From the NCBI GenBank assembly GCA_020205615.1, contig CM035152.1, positions 156,101,669-156,165,668 of the forward strand: a DNA stretch of 64,000 nucleotides. Direction: 5' to 3'. The notes beneath the pieces were generated by a model. It made no database searches, was not told the origin of the DNA, and saw nothing but the letters and a program-made list of their open reading frames with translations. This document shows positions 23,930 through 36,000 of this stretch, one piece after another. Numbering within the stretch: the stretch's first letter is position 1; each line of letters begins with the position of its first letter. Both the position numbers and the translations under genes were made by a program. The stretch comes from Panax quinquefolius. Lineage: Eukaryota; Streptophyta; Magnoliopsida; Apiales; Araliaceae.

Positions 23930-26900
23930 TCATGGTATGAAGTGGGTTCGGTGGATGTGAAGCGTATCTTGATAGATAACGGATCTTGATGGACATTCTT
24001 TATGCCCATGCTTATCAAAGAATGCATCTCGATGAGCACAAAATGGAGGTTTGACAGAGGCTCCTCTATATGGTTTTAAGAACGATCCGGTCAAAGTGGC
24101 GGCACTATTGAACTCCCCGTCATCTTCGCACGGCCCCTCAAAGAAGTGGAGATAACTTGTAAATTTTACGTTGTACATGTGGATTTGAACATAACGCCAT
24201 TTTGGGAAGACCTACGTTGATCGCTCTTCAAGTCAGTAACTTCCATCCCACATTTCAAAATCAAATTCCCCACAAAGACATGGAGTAGGAGAGGTGATGG
24301 GTGACTTGGATCCGGCAGGAGATGTTATCGAATTACGTCATTTCATCCGGAATGGGCGTCAATAAACAAAGAAAGACGATGGCAATTGAAATTGAACCTT
24401 CACCGAGAGTAGCTCAGAACCTTGGTAATCTACGGGGAAACGGAGGAAATTGAAGCGGTCGTCGAAAAAGCGGATAAGACGGTGAGGATTGGTTGGGTTC
24501 ATGAACCTCTTGACGAATCTTATGGAACTCTTACGATCTTTATGTTGATATTTTGCATGGGAGCCACAAGATATGCACGAGTTAGCGGAAGGTTCTTTGA
24601 GCATAAATCGAAATAGATCCTTGAAGAAGCCGATTCGTAAGAAGAAGCGGATATTTGCCGTAAGCGTCAAAGGATCATCGATGAAGAGGTTGCAAAATTA
24701 TCGGGTCATTTGACTTCATCTACGAGATTGATTACGGAGTGGATAGCAAATGTAGTATTGGTGTGAAGCATAATGGAAAATGGCGAGTTTGCATCGATTA
24801 CATCGACCTTAATAAAGCCCGTCAGAAGGACTTTATCCTCCGCCCATATCGATCAACTCATCGATGCCACTTCTGGTATGCATTATTAAGTTTTATGGAT
24901 GCTTTTTCGGGTTATCATCAAATATCCATATGCAAAGAAGACATTCCAAAAGCGGCGTTTATTACACACCGATTCGGTGTATGCATACAAAAAATGACTT
25001 TTGGCCTCATTAATGCCGGAGCTACTATCGGAAGATGATGAACTTTATATTCGATGAGACAGTAAATTTGGGGAGGAACATGGAGGTTTATGTAGATGAC
25101 ATGATCGTGAAGAGTATGCAAATTCAGAAACATTTGGACGATCTAGAGGAATGCTTTCAAACTATTCGTCATCGACAACTGCGACTCAACCCGACCAAAT
25201 GTACTTTCGGTCTTGGTGCTGGAAAGTTTCTGGGTTATCTGGTCAGTCAAAGGGGCATCGAGGCCAATCCAGAAAAGATCCAGGCCATCCTCGACATGAA
25301 GACTCCTCAGTCATTCAAGGACGTTCGGTCGTCGAATTGGTAGGATTCATGGCTTTAAGGAGGTTCGTTGCCCGATCTGCAGAGAGATGTCTTCCTTTCT
25401 TTGACACATTAAAGGGACCGAAGAATGCGAAGACGTTCCAGTGGACTTCCGAATGTGAAGACGCTTTCCAAAGTATAAAGACGTATCTGTCTTCGGCTCC
25501 TTTATTGGTTAAACCTATCCCAGCAGAGACTTTATATTTGTACGCTGCGGCGGTTCCTTAGCTTGATTGGAGCGATTTTGATTCGGAGATCAATAGGAAG
25601 CAAAGATCCGGCCTATTACGTCACCACGCCCCACGAGATGTGAAACCGGTATCCTAACATTGAAAAATTTGCCTTTGCTTTAATAATTGCGCGAGAAAGC
25701 TTGGCGAGTATTTTCAAGGTCGACTCTCGGTCATCTACGGATCGACCCATGAAGAAGGTGATGGGTAAGCCGAGAGGTCTCGAGGCAGACTATGGCGTGG
25801 ACTATGGAGTTATCTCAGTTTTTATTGAATATCATCCCGAATCGCCATTAAAGGCCAAGCCCCGGCCGACTTTATGGTAGAATGCTCGTTCACCAAAGCG
25901 AGATCGCGAGAATTCTTGGAGTGAATCTTTCATTCGAGCGGTGGACCGTTCTTCAACAGGTCAAGACGTGGACGTTGTAGATGAGATGGATCTCTACGAT
26001 GATCGTTAGTGGGAGCAGGATTATTTTAATAAGTCCGAGGAGGATTTAAGGTCCAACGAGCCATCGATTCGGGTTTAAAGCAACGAACAACGAGGAAATA
26101 TGAAGCGGTGTTAGCAGTGTCCGATTAAGCGAAGAGTCTTCAAGTCCAACAGTTGATTATCTATAGTGATTCTCGGTTGGTCGTTAAACAAATTGCCGGA
26201 GATTATGAAGCTTCGTGGGACCCGAATGATCAAATATCTGGCGGAGTTAAGAAACCAACTTCAATTTTTTGCTTGTCACGAATTTGTGGTATAGAGCTTG
26301 AATGACAATTCTACTGCGATGCTTTTTGTCGAAATTGGCCACTACGGATGCGAGATGTCTTTCATGGATCGGTGTATTTGGAAATTTTGCAAAGCGGTGA
26401 AAGTGTTCAAAGACGTAAAATGTTGATGTGCATCGAATCGAACAAACTGTTGGATGACCCCTACATCGAGTATTTGGCGGATGGCGTCCTTCCTTCCGGA
26501 TCAAATGTCTTAAAGAAGATCAAGTACAAGAGTACTAATTTGAGTCTTATTGATGGGGATCTTTATCGATTGGCATTTTCCTCACCATTATTGAAATGTT
26601 TGGTTCCGTCAGCCGCCAAAGTACTCTTGGGAAGTTCATGAAGGGATTTGCGGTGATCATATGGTCGCCAAGTCTTTGGCACATAAAGTACTTGACACAA
26701 GGTTCTTATTGGTAAACAATTTTCAAAGAAGCTACAGAGTACGTCAAGAAATGTGATAAATGCCAACTCAATAGTCGGGTCATTATCGCCCACCGGAAGA
26801 GTTATACTCGATTCTATCTCCTATACCCTTCACCGTCAGGGGGTGGATATATTGGGACCAATTACCTAAAGCTAAAGGTCGAGGTTAGCTTCGTCATAGA

Positions 26901-27670
26901 ATTCTTTATTGATTATATGACTAAGTGGGTAGAGGCTAAACCACTTTGGCCGATAATGTAATGTGAGTGCTTAAAGTTTATGAAGGAGTCTGTGGTGTTT
27001 CGCTTTGGGATCCCTAAGGTATTAATATCGGACAATGGGACTTGATTCGTGGGTTCAAAATTTGAAGAATTTTTGAACGATTTGGGATTCAAAGACAAGA
27101 AGACTTCGTGGCTCATCCACAATCGAATGGGCGGGAGTTGAGGTGACCAACAGGACGACTCGCCGAAGCGGAATAAAGCGTAGATTGGATGAAGCTAAGG
27201 GGAGATGGCGGTGAAGAATCATTGAAGCGTCTTTGTGGGCGTCTTAGAACTACGCCGAGGACTACTACGGGATTCGCCCTTCCGATTGGCCTATGGTAAT
27301 CGATGCCTTAGTCCCGATCGAATCGGATCTCCAAGTCTTCGTAAGTCAATTCAAAGAAATCTACAACGATGAAGGATGAAGGATAACTTGGACTCGCTAG
27401 ACGAAGTCGAGAGGAAGCTTTAATCAAATTGGTCGCTTATCGGCGAAGGGTGGCCAAACATTATAACAAGGCGCTAAACCGTAGATTCAAGTGGGAGACT
27501 TCGTTCTCGAGAGAAGCCAAGCTTCTACGCCTCAAAACACGGAAAACTAATGCCGAATTGGGAAGGGCCATATGAAGTGATCAAGTAGTGCAAAGCCGGT
27601 ACTTATCGATTAAAGGCACTTGATGGTTCCGAGATCAAGAATACATGGCATCTTTGGCGGCAAAGCTTTA
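23930..27670 (+). pseudogene. Tat-like pol remnant: protease, RT, RNase H (two), integrase
   Basis: Protease at about 23955-24240 (VKRILIDNGS, later IELPVIFARPLKEVEITCKF). Reverse transcriptase at about 24760-25330, mostly in frame: RVCIDYIDLNKA, FMDAFSGYHQI, KMTFGLINAGAT and the catalytic YVDDMIVKS at about 25089-25115. The connection/RNase H region runs from 25340 (RRFVARSAERCLPFF) to about 25560, after a frame change near 25335. A second RNase H-like segment lies at about 26080-26210 (YEAVLAVSD, IYSDSRLVVKQIAG). Integrase begins at about 26640 (GDHMVAKSLAHKVL) and includes WVEAKP, VLISDNGT and PQSNG; the catalytic-Glu region is one base out of frame. Stops and frame changes make the open reading discontinuous. 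Confidence 0.85.
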
Positions 27671-27744
27671 AGTATTTTCAATAAAGTTTAAGTCGGATTA
27701 TAAGTCCGTACTGTTGTTTGATATCAATAAAGATCACTTTTCCA

Positions 27745-28135
27745 CAAATTATCACTTTGGTCTTATTGGTCCAATGGTCACTATGGTGTAAGGAGGTATG
27801 GTAGGACTCATTTGGCCATTCGATGGTAGCCCTGTGTCCTTTTGGTCCTATATTGATCTTATCGTGGTGGTAAGTCAATGGTCACTATTGGTCCGATGGT
27901 CATTTATGGTGTAAGGAGGTATGGTAGGACTCGGCCGCCATTCGATGGTAGCCCTGTGTCCTTTTGGTTCTATATTGATCTTATCGGTGGTAAGTCAATG
28001 GTCACTATTGGTCCGATGGTCACTATAGTGTAAGGAGGTATGGTAGGACTCACCGCCATTCGATGGTAGCCTCCAGTCTTTTGGTCCTATATTGATCTTA
28101 TCGGGGTGGTAAGTCAATGGTCATTATTAATCCTT
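27745..28135 (+). repeat. Tandem repeat block between pol and the antisense gene
   Basis: About three copies of a unit of about 117-122 bp. Each contains GGTCCTATATTGATCTTATC (starting near 27844, 27966 and 28083) and GTAAGGAGGTATGGTAGGACT. Copies differ by small indels. Variable tandem repeats at this position are common in Tat-type elements. Confidence 0.85.
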
Positions 28136-28524
28136 ATGTCTTGGTTCTTATCTCATTTGTCGTCAAATTTACTTCACGTATGATTGATCTCACTCTTGAT
28201 GCACTGGCGATGAGTATAAGTTATTTATTTTGTTTAAGTGTTGAGTTCAGTTCATTAGTTCAGTTAACTTGAATCCTGTCCGTAAAATTCAATTCACTTC
28301 ATTGCATAAGTTAACTGTTATATGCCATATCTAATTCATTAGTTTAACTTATTAACACTAAATTATTGACAAGATACTGATCGGAACCGAAGTTATAATC
28401 AAGACAATTAAAGATTTATCAATAAACATAAAATGCTCATTTCATTTAAGTCAAATGTAAATCAATTACATAAACATAAAAAGTTTAAAATAGTCAAATA
28501 TTTACATAAAAACATGACATATAT

Positions 28525-30987
28525 TCAGGCACCGCCTTCATCATCGGAATTAAGCAGTGCCGGGTCCAATTGAGCAGCCGATAGCTTCTCTTTCCCTCGT
28601 TCCCGACAGTCCTCATATCCCTCCGAATAAACCTTCATGATCTCTACATTAAGTTCATCCGAGTCCCTATACTCTGCTTGAATCTGTTTTCGAAACTCTT
28701 CAGTCAGAATAGGGCCTCGTCCCTCAAGGTCCTTTATTTTATGGCGGAGCTTGTGACGCTTGGCCTTATGCCTTCGGACTTCATCTTTAATCTTCGTCTC
28801 AGCTTCACCAAGTTGTAAGACTAAGCTTCGATTAGCTGAAGAAAACTCCTCGTTTTTCGCCTTCAAGAGTAGGTTCTCTCAACCAAACCAAAGATTCAGT
28901 TGGTCGAGTTTGTCGACCGGCTTTGACGCAGACCAACCCATCTCTTGTGGCCCTTAGTTCGTCATCAGATGTCTTCAAATCCATCTTGGCCCGATCCAGT
29001 TCTATCTGAAGACCGTTGATGGTATGGAAAGCATCTTCACGACCAGCTATTTCTCGGTCCAAGGTCGATTTCAGAGATATGTATTTCTGTCGCATGAAAT
29101 CTTCCTCGGCCTCTCCATTTATGTGTCTCGGACGCAGTCGTCCGAAGACAGCATTAGCCTGCAGATTTTTAAAATATTCAAGTTAAATGTATAAAATACT
29201 CGAAGGAAAATAGAGATGTAGGGGAAGAACTCATTATTGTTTACCTTGGCCAAATAACTCATCCCCTCGTCGAGAAGATTTCGTCCAGTATGATCATTTG
29301 AAGCCGGTGGTCATCGGTGTCAGCCGAAACGAAAGTCTCAAGAGGTCGAAAGGAAAGTTGGCGTTGAACCTAGGCCACAGGGTCGGAGATCCCACGGCTT
29401 CGGCATGATAACTTTGACCTGAAGGACCGGACCGTTCGGGAGAGGGTCTCGGCCTTTCAGGAGAAAGAGTGGGCTGTTCGGGAGGTGTAGGGTCTGCGTT
29501 AATAGTTTCGGTTATGGGAGATTTATTTGGAGTGGATTCTTTGGGTGGTGAGGTAGAGGCGGAACTTGGATGACTCTCAGGGGTACGTTTCCTCTTCCTG
29601 GATAACGTCGGAATCCTTCGCTCTGGTCACCATCCTCTCGATCTCAGATTTCTACAGAGGCACGAAGGTGGAATAACCGAAGACTGAGGAACCCTGAGCT
29701 CTTCGGCAGTTAAAGGGGTTATTTTTGTTTTTAATTTTTTGGTCCTAAGTATACTCCTTCGATCAGGACGATCAAGTAAACCGCCTGATCGAGGAATAGT
29801 TTTGGAGGATGGTTCTGTTTCTGGTATGGGTTCGGGAGGAGTTACGAGAAAGGCTGACCTGGATTTTCTGACAGCTCTTCTCTTTTGTCGAGGTTGAAGT
29901 GTCTCTTCTGGTATGAGAACCTCTTCCTCTGCTTTTTCTCTCATTTGAAATTCATCCGTATGAATTTCTGGCGTTGGATTTACTTCGGGGGTAGCTTCGG
30001 TTGGTGTAGCCTCAATTGCTTCCGAAGATATCCCAGACAAAAAATCTTCGAGCTCCTTTATTTCTACAGAGCTCGGTCTGATCAAAGACACTGCACAAAT
30101 CAAACAATTCCATGTTATAATTATATATTATGGAATATTTTCAAAAAATATATACATATGAAATAAGATGGTACTTTACACTTATGGTCATATAACCATG
30201 CTTGCTTCGAGAGAAGTCCATATTTCCACTCTTCCTTCGGGAAGTTGTCAAATAGTTCCATCATTTCCACTTCCCGCTCTTCAGAAACATCTCCAAAGTC
30301 AGCAGATATTTTTTCGTCAGTTGCCCAGTTCGGAAGAGAAGAGATCTCAGGGCCTTTAACGAAAAAACTTTCGTGCCATCCCCCTATTGCTTGAAGGGGT
30401 TGTTCACCGTAACGTCTGTCAAATTTTTTCTCCGGACTTCGGAGAATGTTTCACGATGGCCTTGAACCCTTCTCCTTGGATCATCTTATCTTGTAGGCGG
30501 TGAAGAAGAAGTCCGATGAGGGCTCGGACGCCCAATTCATGGGCGAAGGCCACGAAAGGCGAGAATATGGATGTAGGAGTTGGCACCGGGTTGTGAAAAT
30601 CCTACACCCAAGAACCCCAAAGTAGGGGTGACTATAAAGACGTGAAGGGGGAAACGAACCCCCTTCTCCAGTAAAGTCACTGGGACGGCTGTCCATCCTT
30701 CAGGCCGTTGATACATCTTCTCTCGAGCAGGGTACCACGACAGCGTATGGGTATCTGGAATGTGGAACCGAAGTTGAACCCTCTTTAATTCAAATTTCGG
30801 TTATGATAGAAGGAGTGTTGGCATGCGAAAATCGCTCCGTACTCCTGTAATATTCAGAGGGGGTTTTCTGGGTTTTCTGTTTGGGATTCGTACCTGAAGT
30901 CCCCTCATGAAGATTAGGGTTTGGTGGAACCACAGTGATGGGTGTTACAAGTATGGGAGAACTCTGTTCAGGATTTTGGGAAGCCAT
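28525..30987 (-). pseudogene. Antisense extra gene of the Tat-like element, intron-containing; function unknown
   Basis: Read opposite to gag-pol, from ATG at 30987 (MASQNPEQSSPI) to the stop after SDDEGGA at 28525. Minus-strand segments at about 30680-30370 resemble the plant 'putative gypsy-type transposon' domain (AFAHELGVRALIGLLLHRLQ; GWHESFFVKGPE). Next comes a Glu/Pro/Thr-rich region (about 30060-29640), then a coiled-coil segment (29158-28525). Two clean introns are visible: 30180-30091 (ends GTAAAG/TTGTGCAG) and 29244-29159 (ends GTAAAC/CTGCAG); both keep frame when removed. Frameshifts occur near 30780, 30600, 29640-29250 and 28860, so this copy looks broken or carries sequencing indels. 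No catalytic motif is recognised. Confidence 0.65.
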
Positions 30988-30999
30988 TTGTGACGATTT

Positions 31000-31357
31000 G
31001 CAGAAAGAAAGAGATCAGAAAGTTTAGAAGGCGCTCGAATTTCAAATGAACAGGTAAAATTGTCAAAATTGGTAAAGTTATCCTTTTATACTGACGGTTA
31101 CACGGTGTTCAAGAAGGGTGCATTAAATGCTAGTAATAATTTGGAATTTGAATGGGAAACGTCCGGTTTCGGGTCCGGGTATTTAATGAATAGAGCCTTT
31201 CTGAATTGGGCCCTTAAATTCCTTACATTTCATTTCATGAACGATAAATGGGTACGTTTTTAATTACACCTTGTCATTTATTGATTCTCAGTAAAATATC
31301 ATGGATTATTTATAGTTTTCTATTAAACATTATGTTCAACAAAAAACTAGGGGGCAA
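31000..31357 (-). promoter_or_regulatory. Probable promoter region of the antisense gene
   Basis: The 0.36 kb between the antisense start codon and the 3' LTR has no gag-pol coding. It must contain any separate promoter of the antisense gene unless transcription begins in the 3' LTR. This is placement by context only. Confidence 0.3.
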
Positions 31358-32000
31358 TGTTGGGTCGTGATATTTTATCTCTTTGGTAGAATATATCGGG
31401 CTTATTCTTTTTATTCTATTGGGCCTTTTTATTATTGAATTATGAAAATCATTAAGCCCAATCATCATATTATTATAAGACCGGGTCGGGTCAATGGATC
31501 AATCCTTTAGACATTTTAAATATCTACAATCTTTGACCTGTAATGATGAAAAAGCATGTCGGTTGACTAAAGAACCGCCATGCATTAATGTGGATGGGAT
31601 TATAATCGATTACGGCGGTAATGTGATGATCAAAAGAAGAGAATAAACTACATGCAATTAAGAACCCATCGTAAAGGGAAATGTCGGGTAGTAGTGGGTG
31701 GTACGATAATTGAGCGAGGAGGGTATAACTTGGCAAGGAAGTCTCCACCAAGAGGTATGTTCTCATATACTTCTTCATTTAGAATCACATACACATAGAG
31801 AATTATCATTTTCTCTATATGCACTTTAAGCGATATAAAGCCTCCGTTTTCGATAAACCTCGTGAATTCACATCTTGACTCTCACACCGAGCTATCCCCG
31901 ACGGAACCGCCGTCGAAGCTTGAGGTGTTTATCGTGTTTACGTTGCAGGATCAGGACGTTTTAGGTGATTGGGACGTAACGAAAGATCTTGGCGTTAACA
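31358..32000 (+). repeat. 3' LTR of the Tat-like element
   Basis: It pairs with 21142-21783, preceded by a purine tract and followed by the ACCAC target duplication. The length differs by one base from the 5' copy, but several internal indels offset each other. Confidence 0.9.
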
Positions 32001-32005
32001 ACCAC

Positions 32006-33054
32006 TTATATAAAGAAACGGAGGTAGTACTACTTATGAGCGTCTTATTTCACAAGTAATTGAATTTAAGGTTTCTTTTTCAAAAATTAAAAACTTCCTA
32101 AAATCGTAGCTAGTTACGAAGTCAAAAAAATAAAAAAGCGTAATTACAAGGGTCTGTATGATATGAACTGTAGCTATAGTCAAATACTAAGTCGTAATCA
32201 ATATTAACCTATTAATTCATAACAAAACTTTCTAATTGGATATGTTATTTTACGCATTCTGAATATAAATTTATTAGAAAATTGTTTCATAAAACAAGCA
32301 AGAGGTAGGTGTGAGATGCTCTTGCCAACGTTTTGTGCAGGGCAATTTGGCATGATAACCACCTAACAAATTTATTATTCCTTGACAAGTGACAACCAAT
32401 CTAATTAATACCCACACCCAACCAACACATTTGGTGTTAACCGCCAAATCAACTCCCTACCCTAGTCCAGAGTTTGCTTATCCTCCCTCATGTTATCAAT
32501 TTGCTGACAAATGAGGAAAGAAAAGTCTGCAAACAAGCCAAGTTCATCACGAATCTACAGCCCAGACTCAGAAATGGAAAGCAACATTAGCCATAAACCT
32601 CCGAAAAAATTGTCTCAACATATGTATAACTTTGTAAGAGATTCTTTATAATATAAATCAAATACATTTTTGGGGGTTCAATTTCAGTTCCCCGGGGGGT
32701 AATCTACTACCACTTCTACCGCTCCAGAATAACATCATTCTTTCCGGAGATGAACATTCTTTACCAAATCCAAAACCATGAAGTGCAGTAAAAGTAGCAG
32801 AAAGAATCAAGTTTAGCCAAGCTTTGTGTATAAGAAACATGCAAGTACAGGAATATTAATACCCCGCGGCCTTAATTGGCAACTAACTGCCAAGAAGAAG
32901 CAGCAGTGTGACAAGTAACCGAATGCTGGCTCTGGTTTCTAACCATGTTGTGTTTCTAGCCTGTTGATTGCATTTGTGAGAGACCTGGCAATTGATGCGG
33001 GAAAGCAGGGTACACATGTATCTCCAAAGAATAAAGTGAGCCAGATTTGTCAGA
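32006..33054. other. Intergenic DNA and 3' UTR of the TBL gene
   Basis: No coding region is visible. The segment from about 32640 to 33054 is the expected 3' UTR of the minus-strand TBL gene. The rest is AT-rich spacer up to the Tat-like element. Confidence 0.5.
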
Positions 33055-36000
33055 CTAGAGTTGTGCAAAAAGGAGTTCATTCCATGTATCAGGAACCCCA
33101 GGTAGGCACCAGTGCAAGCAATCTTGCATTCCAGGCGTGGATTTGAGGCTATATCTGGAAATGTGTCCCTCGTCTCTCAGCTGAGATAAAGCTGTTATGT
33201 CCAAGAGCTTAACCCTAGTTCCCTTCACTGACCCTGCAGCCTGCGGATCAATGGACTCGTCTTGCAAAACTTCCAATTCCCCAGATCGTGGGGTCATATT
33301 GTCACAGGTACCTCCGGTGTTCCAGTCTCCATTAAAAAAGTGCCTGGGTGAGATTGATCGGTAGAATGCTTTCAAGCCAGGATATTTCGGGAGTTCTGAG
33401 TTCACCCAGTTGACAATGCTGTAAATCGTGAAATTTTTAGCACCAGCAATATCTGCAATCTTTCTGTTGGTATTAGGCTTGCCACCAACATGCATGACCC
33501 ACCGATTAGCGTTGAGCTTCCCTCTATTCCAATGATGTCCAGTATTGAGAACAAGGACATCAAATTTGTGAAGGAAATTTCGCAAAAATGCTGGAGGCCG
33601 ATCAAGGTGCATGGCAAAATCAGTGACCGAGTTTGTAATGTCAAGCGGCTCCAAGTCACAGAGACTGGCAGACCAATAGTACAGAATGGTAGTGTTGGTC
33701 CTTGGGAACCGATAAGCCCACCCATCAGGACGTACTTGTCCACGAGCTTTGACAAGACCGTATTCCTTTCCAACATCAAGAATATCAGGCCTCTCTTCAC
33801 CACCAGTGACCATGCACATTAGCGACTGGAACTGCTGCCGGCCCAATGAATCCCCGATAAAAGCTAGAGTTTTATTCTGCATCCTGTAATGATGTCATAA
33901 TCAACGTAAACTGTTATTGTACCAAATACAGCAAGCAAAAATAATATAGAAAAGAGCTACTACTATACATTTGAACTAGGGAGTGGAAAGGAGATGTTAG
34001 GAAGGTTGAACCTCAGCACTAAGAAGCTGCTGTATAAATGATTTAGAAAATAACTGAGATGTAAGTTCACGAGCAGGGAGACAAGGATTAACTTGCGAAC
34101 AAATCACAAAACTTGATAAGCAGTTGGAGTATTCCCAGTTTCACAAACTCATTAGCCTGTTTTTCCAAATTATAGGATATACCTCATTTTTCAATCAGAT
34201 CAGCTTTGCAACGACCCTTCCCAATAATAAAGCAGCATGAGACCTTCAGTTATGGTTTATCAATCACAACCCATTTTTAATTAGCTAATCTCAGTCCAGA
34301 CAATAGATTTTATACATGTGAAACCAAAAGAATTATCAAGTTTTAATGGATAGATAAAACTCTACTACCACTACCTCTAGTAGACTAGCTGTCTAGATCA
34401 AACAACCACGTGTAAAATTTCCTAAAAAGGTGAAAAAATATTACCTCCTCAGGAATTTAGATCCTGTAAAATCTTCCATTTCACAATCTTTTGGTTGCCA
34501 CCATAACTTCTCATATTCAAAATCAGTACGTTGTGTCAAGCGGCACACCCACATTGATGACAGCCATTGCTTACAGCCAAACCCAGAATACAAAGGCCTA
34601 TTATCATCTGTAATCCATTTTCCTTTAGCATAGTTACAGGCTGAAATAGAAGTCAAATAGAATAGTAGTCACTGAGTAGTAAGAAAATATTCCCACATAT
34701 ATATATATATATGGCGGATCCAGAATTTTTTTTCCAACAGGGCCAGAATTTAACTAATTTTTTTGTGTAAGTTAAATAAAAAAAACTTGAACTAATCATA
34801 ATATTATTTAATCATAATAATGTTTACAAATTGCAATAAATATTAATAATCCAAACTAAAAAGGAATTTCAAATAAAAAACATTTAGATACAATTTAGAA
34901 ACTTACTTTGGTTACTAGTTCAATTTGAATTATTTCTCAAATGTTCAAAGTCTCAAACCAAATTTATTTTTATATTCAAACAAAACCATAAATTAATTTC
35001 AAAGTATAAACTAGTTTTTATCTTTTTATAAGTTTCAAATAAGTTTTACTTTAAATAAGAGAAACAAACTATCCAAAATTTATACCCAGAACCACAAAAA
35101 TTATACAGGGTCCATAGTTAGATGCAGGGAAGTAAAGTGATTATAACAACTAGAAATGAGGGGATGCTAAAGGCTGATAATCATTTTCTATTTTTCATTT
35201 CCCATTATAAAATAAGGTAAAATCATTGTAAACTATCACAATAAAAGACAGAAACTACTCAACAAAAATGATCCCATTTTCAATTGAAGATCAAACAACC
35301 CAAAAACAGAAACTCAAACAGACCAAACAAAAAGTAACCACATTCAACCAAATCAATAACAAAAAAAAAAATCAAACTTGAATCAAACAATCCCTCACAG
35401 TTTACACGCTGACATTCAAAACCAAAAATTATACAAAAAATACTTCTAAGATTTCACAAAACTTTAAAATAAGAAGATTTTTGTACCTATATTTAGAATT
35501 AATTTATGAATTTTTTTACCCCCTCCAAATTTAACCCTTACATTAATATGCCCCCTTAAATTTATTAATTTACATGACTACCCTACCCCTATACCTATAT
35601 AAATACACCCATGTATATATATATATATATATATATATACTAAAATAATTATCATAGTTTAAGAAAGTTTGTTCAGTAGTGAAGAAAAGTATAGATGTGT
35701 ACGTGAAATGAAAAGGCATTGGCCAGCCCCTTGAGATGGAAGTGGCCAAATAGCAATGGGTTACCTTGAGTCTTCAAGTTCTCTCTTCCTGGCAGTGACA
35801 AGTTTGTACTAACAAGCTTCACGGGTGCTACTGATTCGTGCACTATATGTTTTGAATTTTTTTCTCCTTCGGAAACTTGTTTGATAACTGAAGCCTCTTT
35901 GTCCTTCATAGTAGTTTCTGCATCAACAGAATAAAATACATACTCATTTACTCAAAAATATGCATTGATTGAGGAAGTCCAAATGGGATACATGGGAAAA

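Larger units (their letters stand above)
21137..32005 (+). mobile_element. Ty3/gypsy LTR retrotransposon, Tat-like lineage, with antisense extra gene
   Basis: Direct repeats of 642 and 643 bp (21142-21783 and 31358-32000) begin TGTTGGGTCG and end GGCGTTAACA. The 5-bp target duplication ACCAC flanks them (21137-21141 and 32001-32005). A putative primer-binding stretch (TTGGGCGCTAGAAGGAGG) follows the 5' LTR directly; a purine tract (ACTAGGGGGCAA) precedes the 3' LTR. In order inside: a long leader, gag, protease, reverse transcriptase, RNase H, a second RNase H-like segment, integrase, a tandem-repeat block, an antisense gene, the 3' LTR. A second RNase H, repeats after pol and antisense extra frames are known for Tat-type elements. 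Frameshifts throughout make this copy non-functional as read. Confidence 0.9.

Noticed and set aside
31060..31263. 67-codon plus-strand frame just before the 3' LTR
   Set aside because: It lies between the antisense gene start and the LTR, without similarity to known element proteins.
33402..33822. Frames of 110-133 codons on both strands over the TBL last exon
   Set aside because: They overlap the conserved TBL esterase domain in other frames.
34690..35110. Possible MITE with GGCGGATCCAGAATTT at one side and CAGGGTCC at the other in TBL intron 3
   Set aside because: The ends resemble a common plant repeat, but I could not find matching inverted ends or a target duplication.
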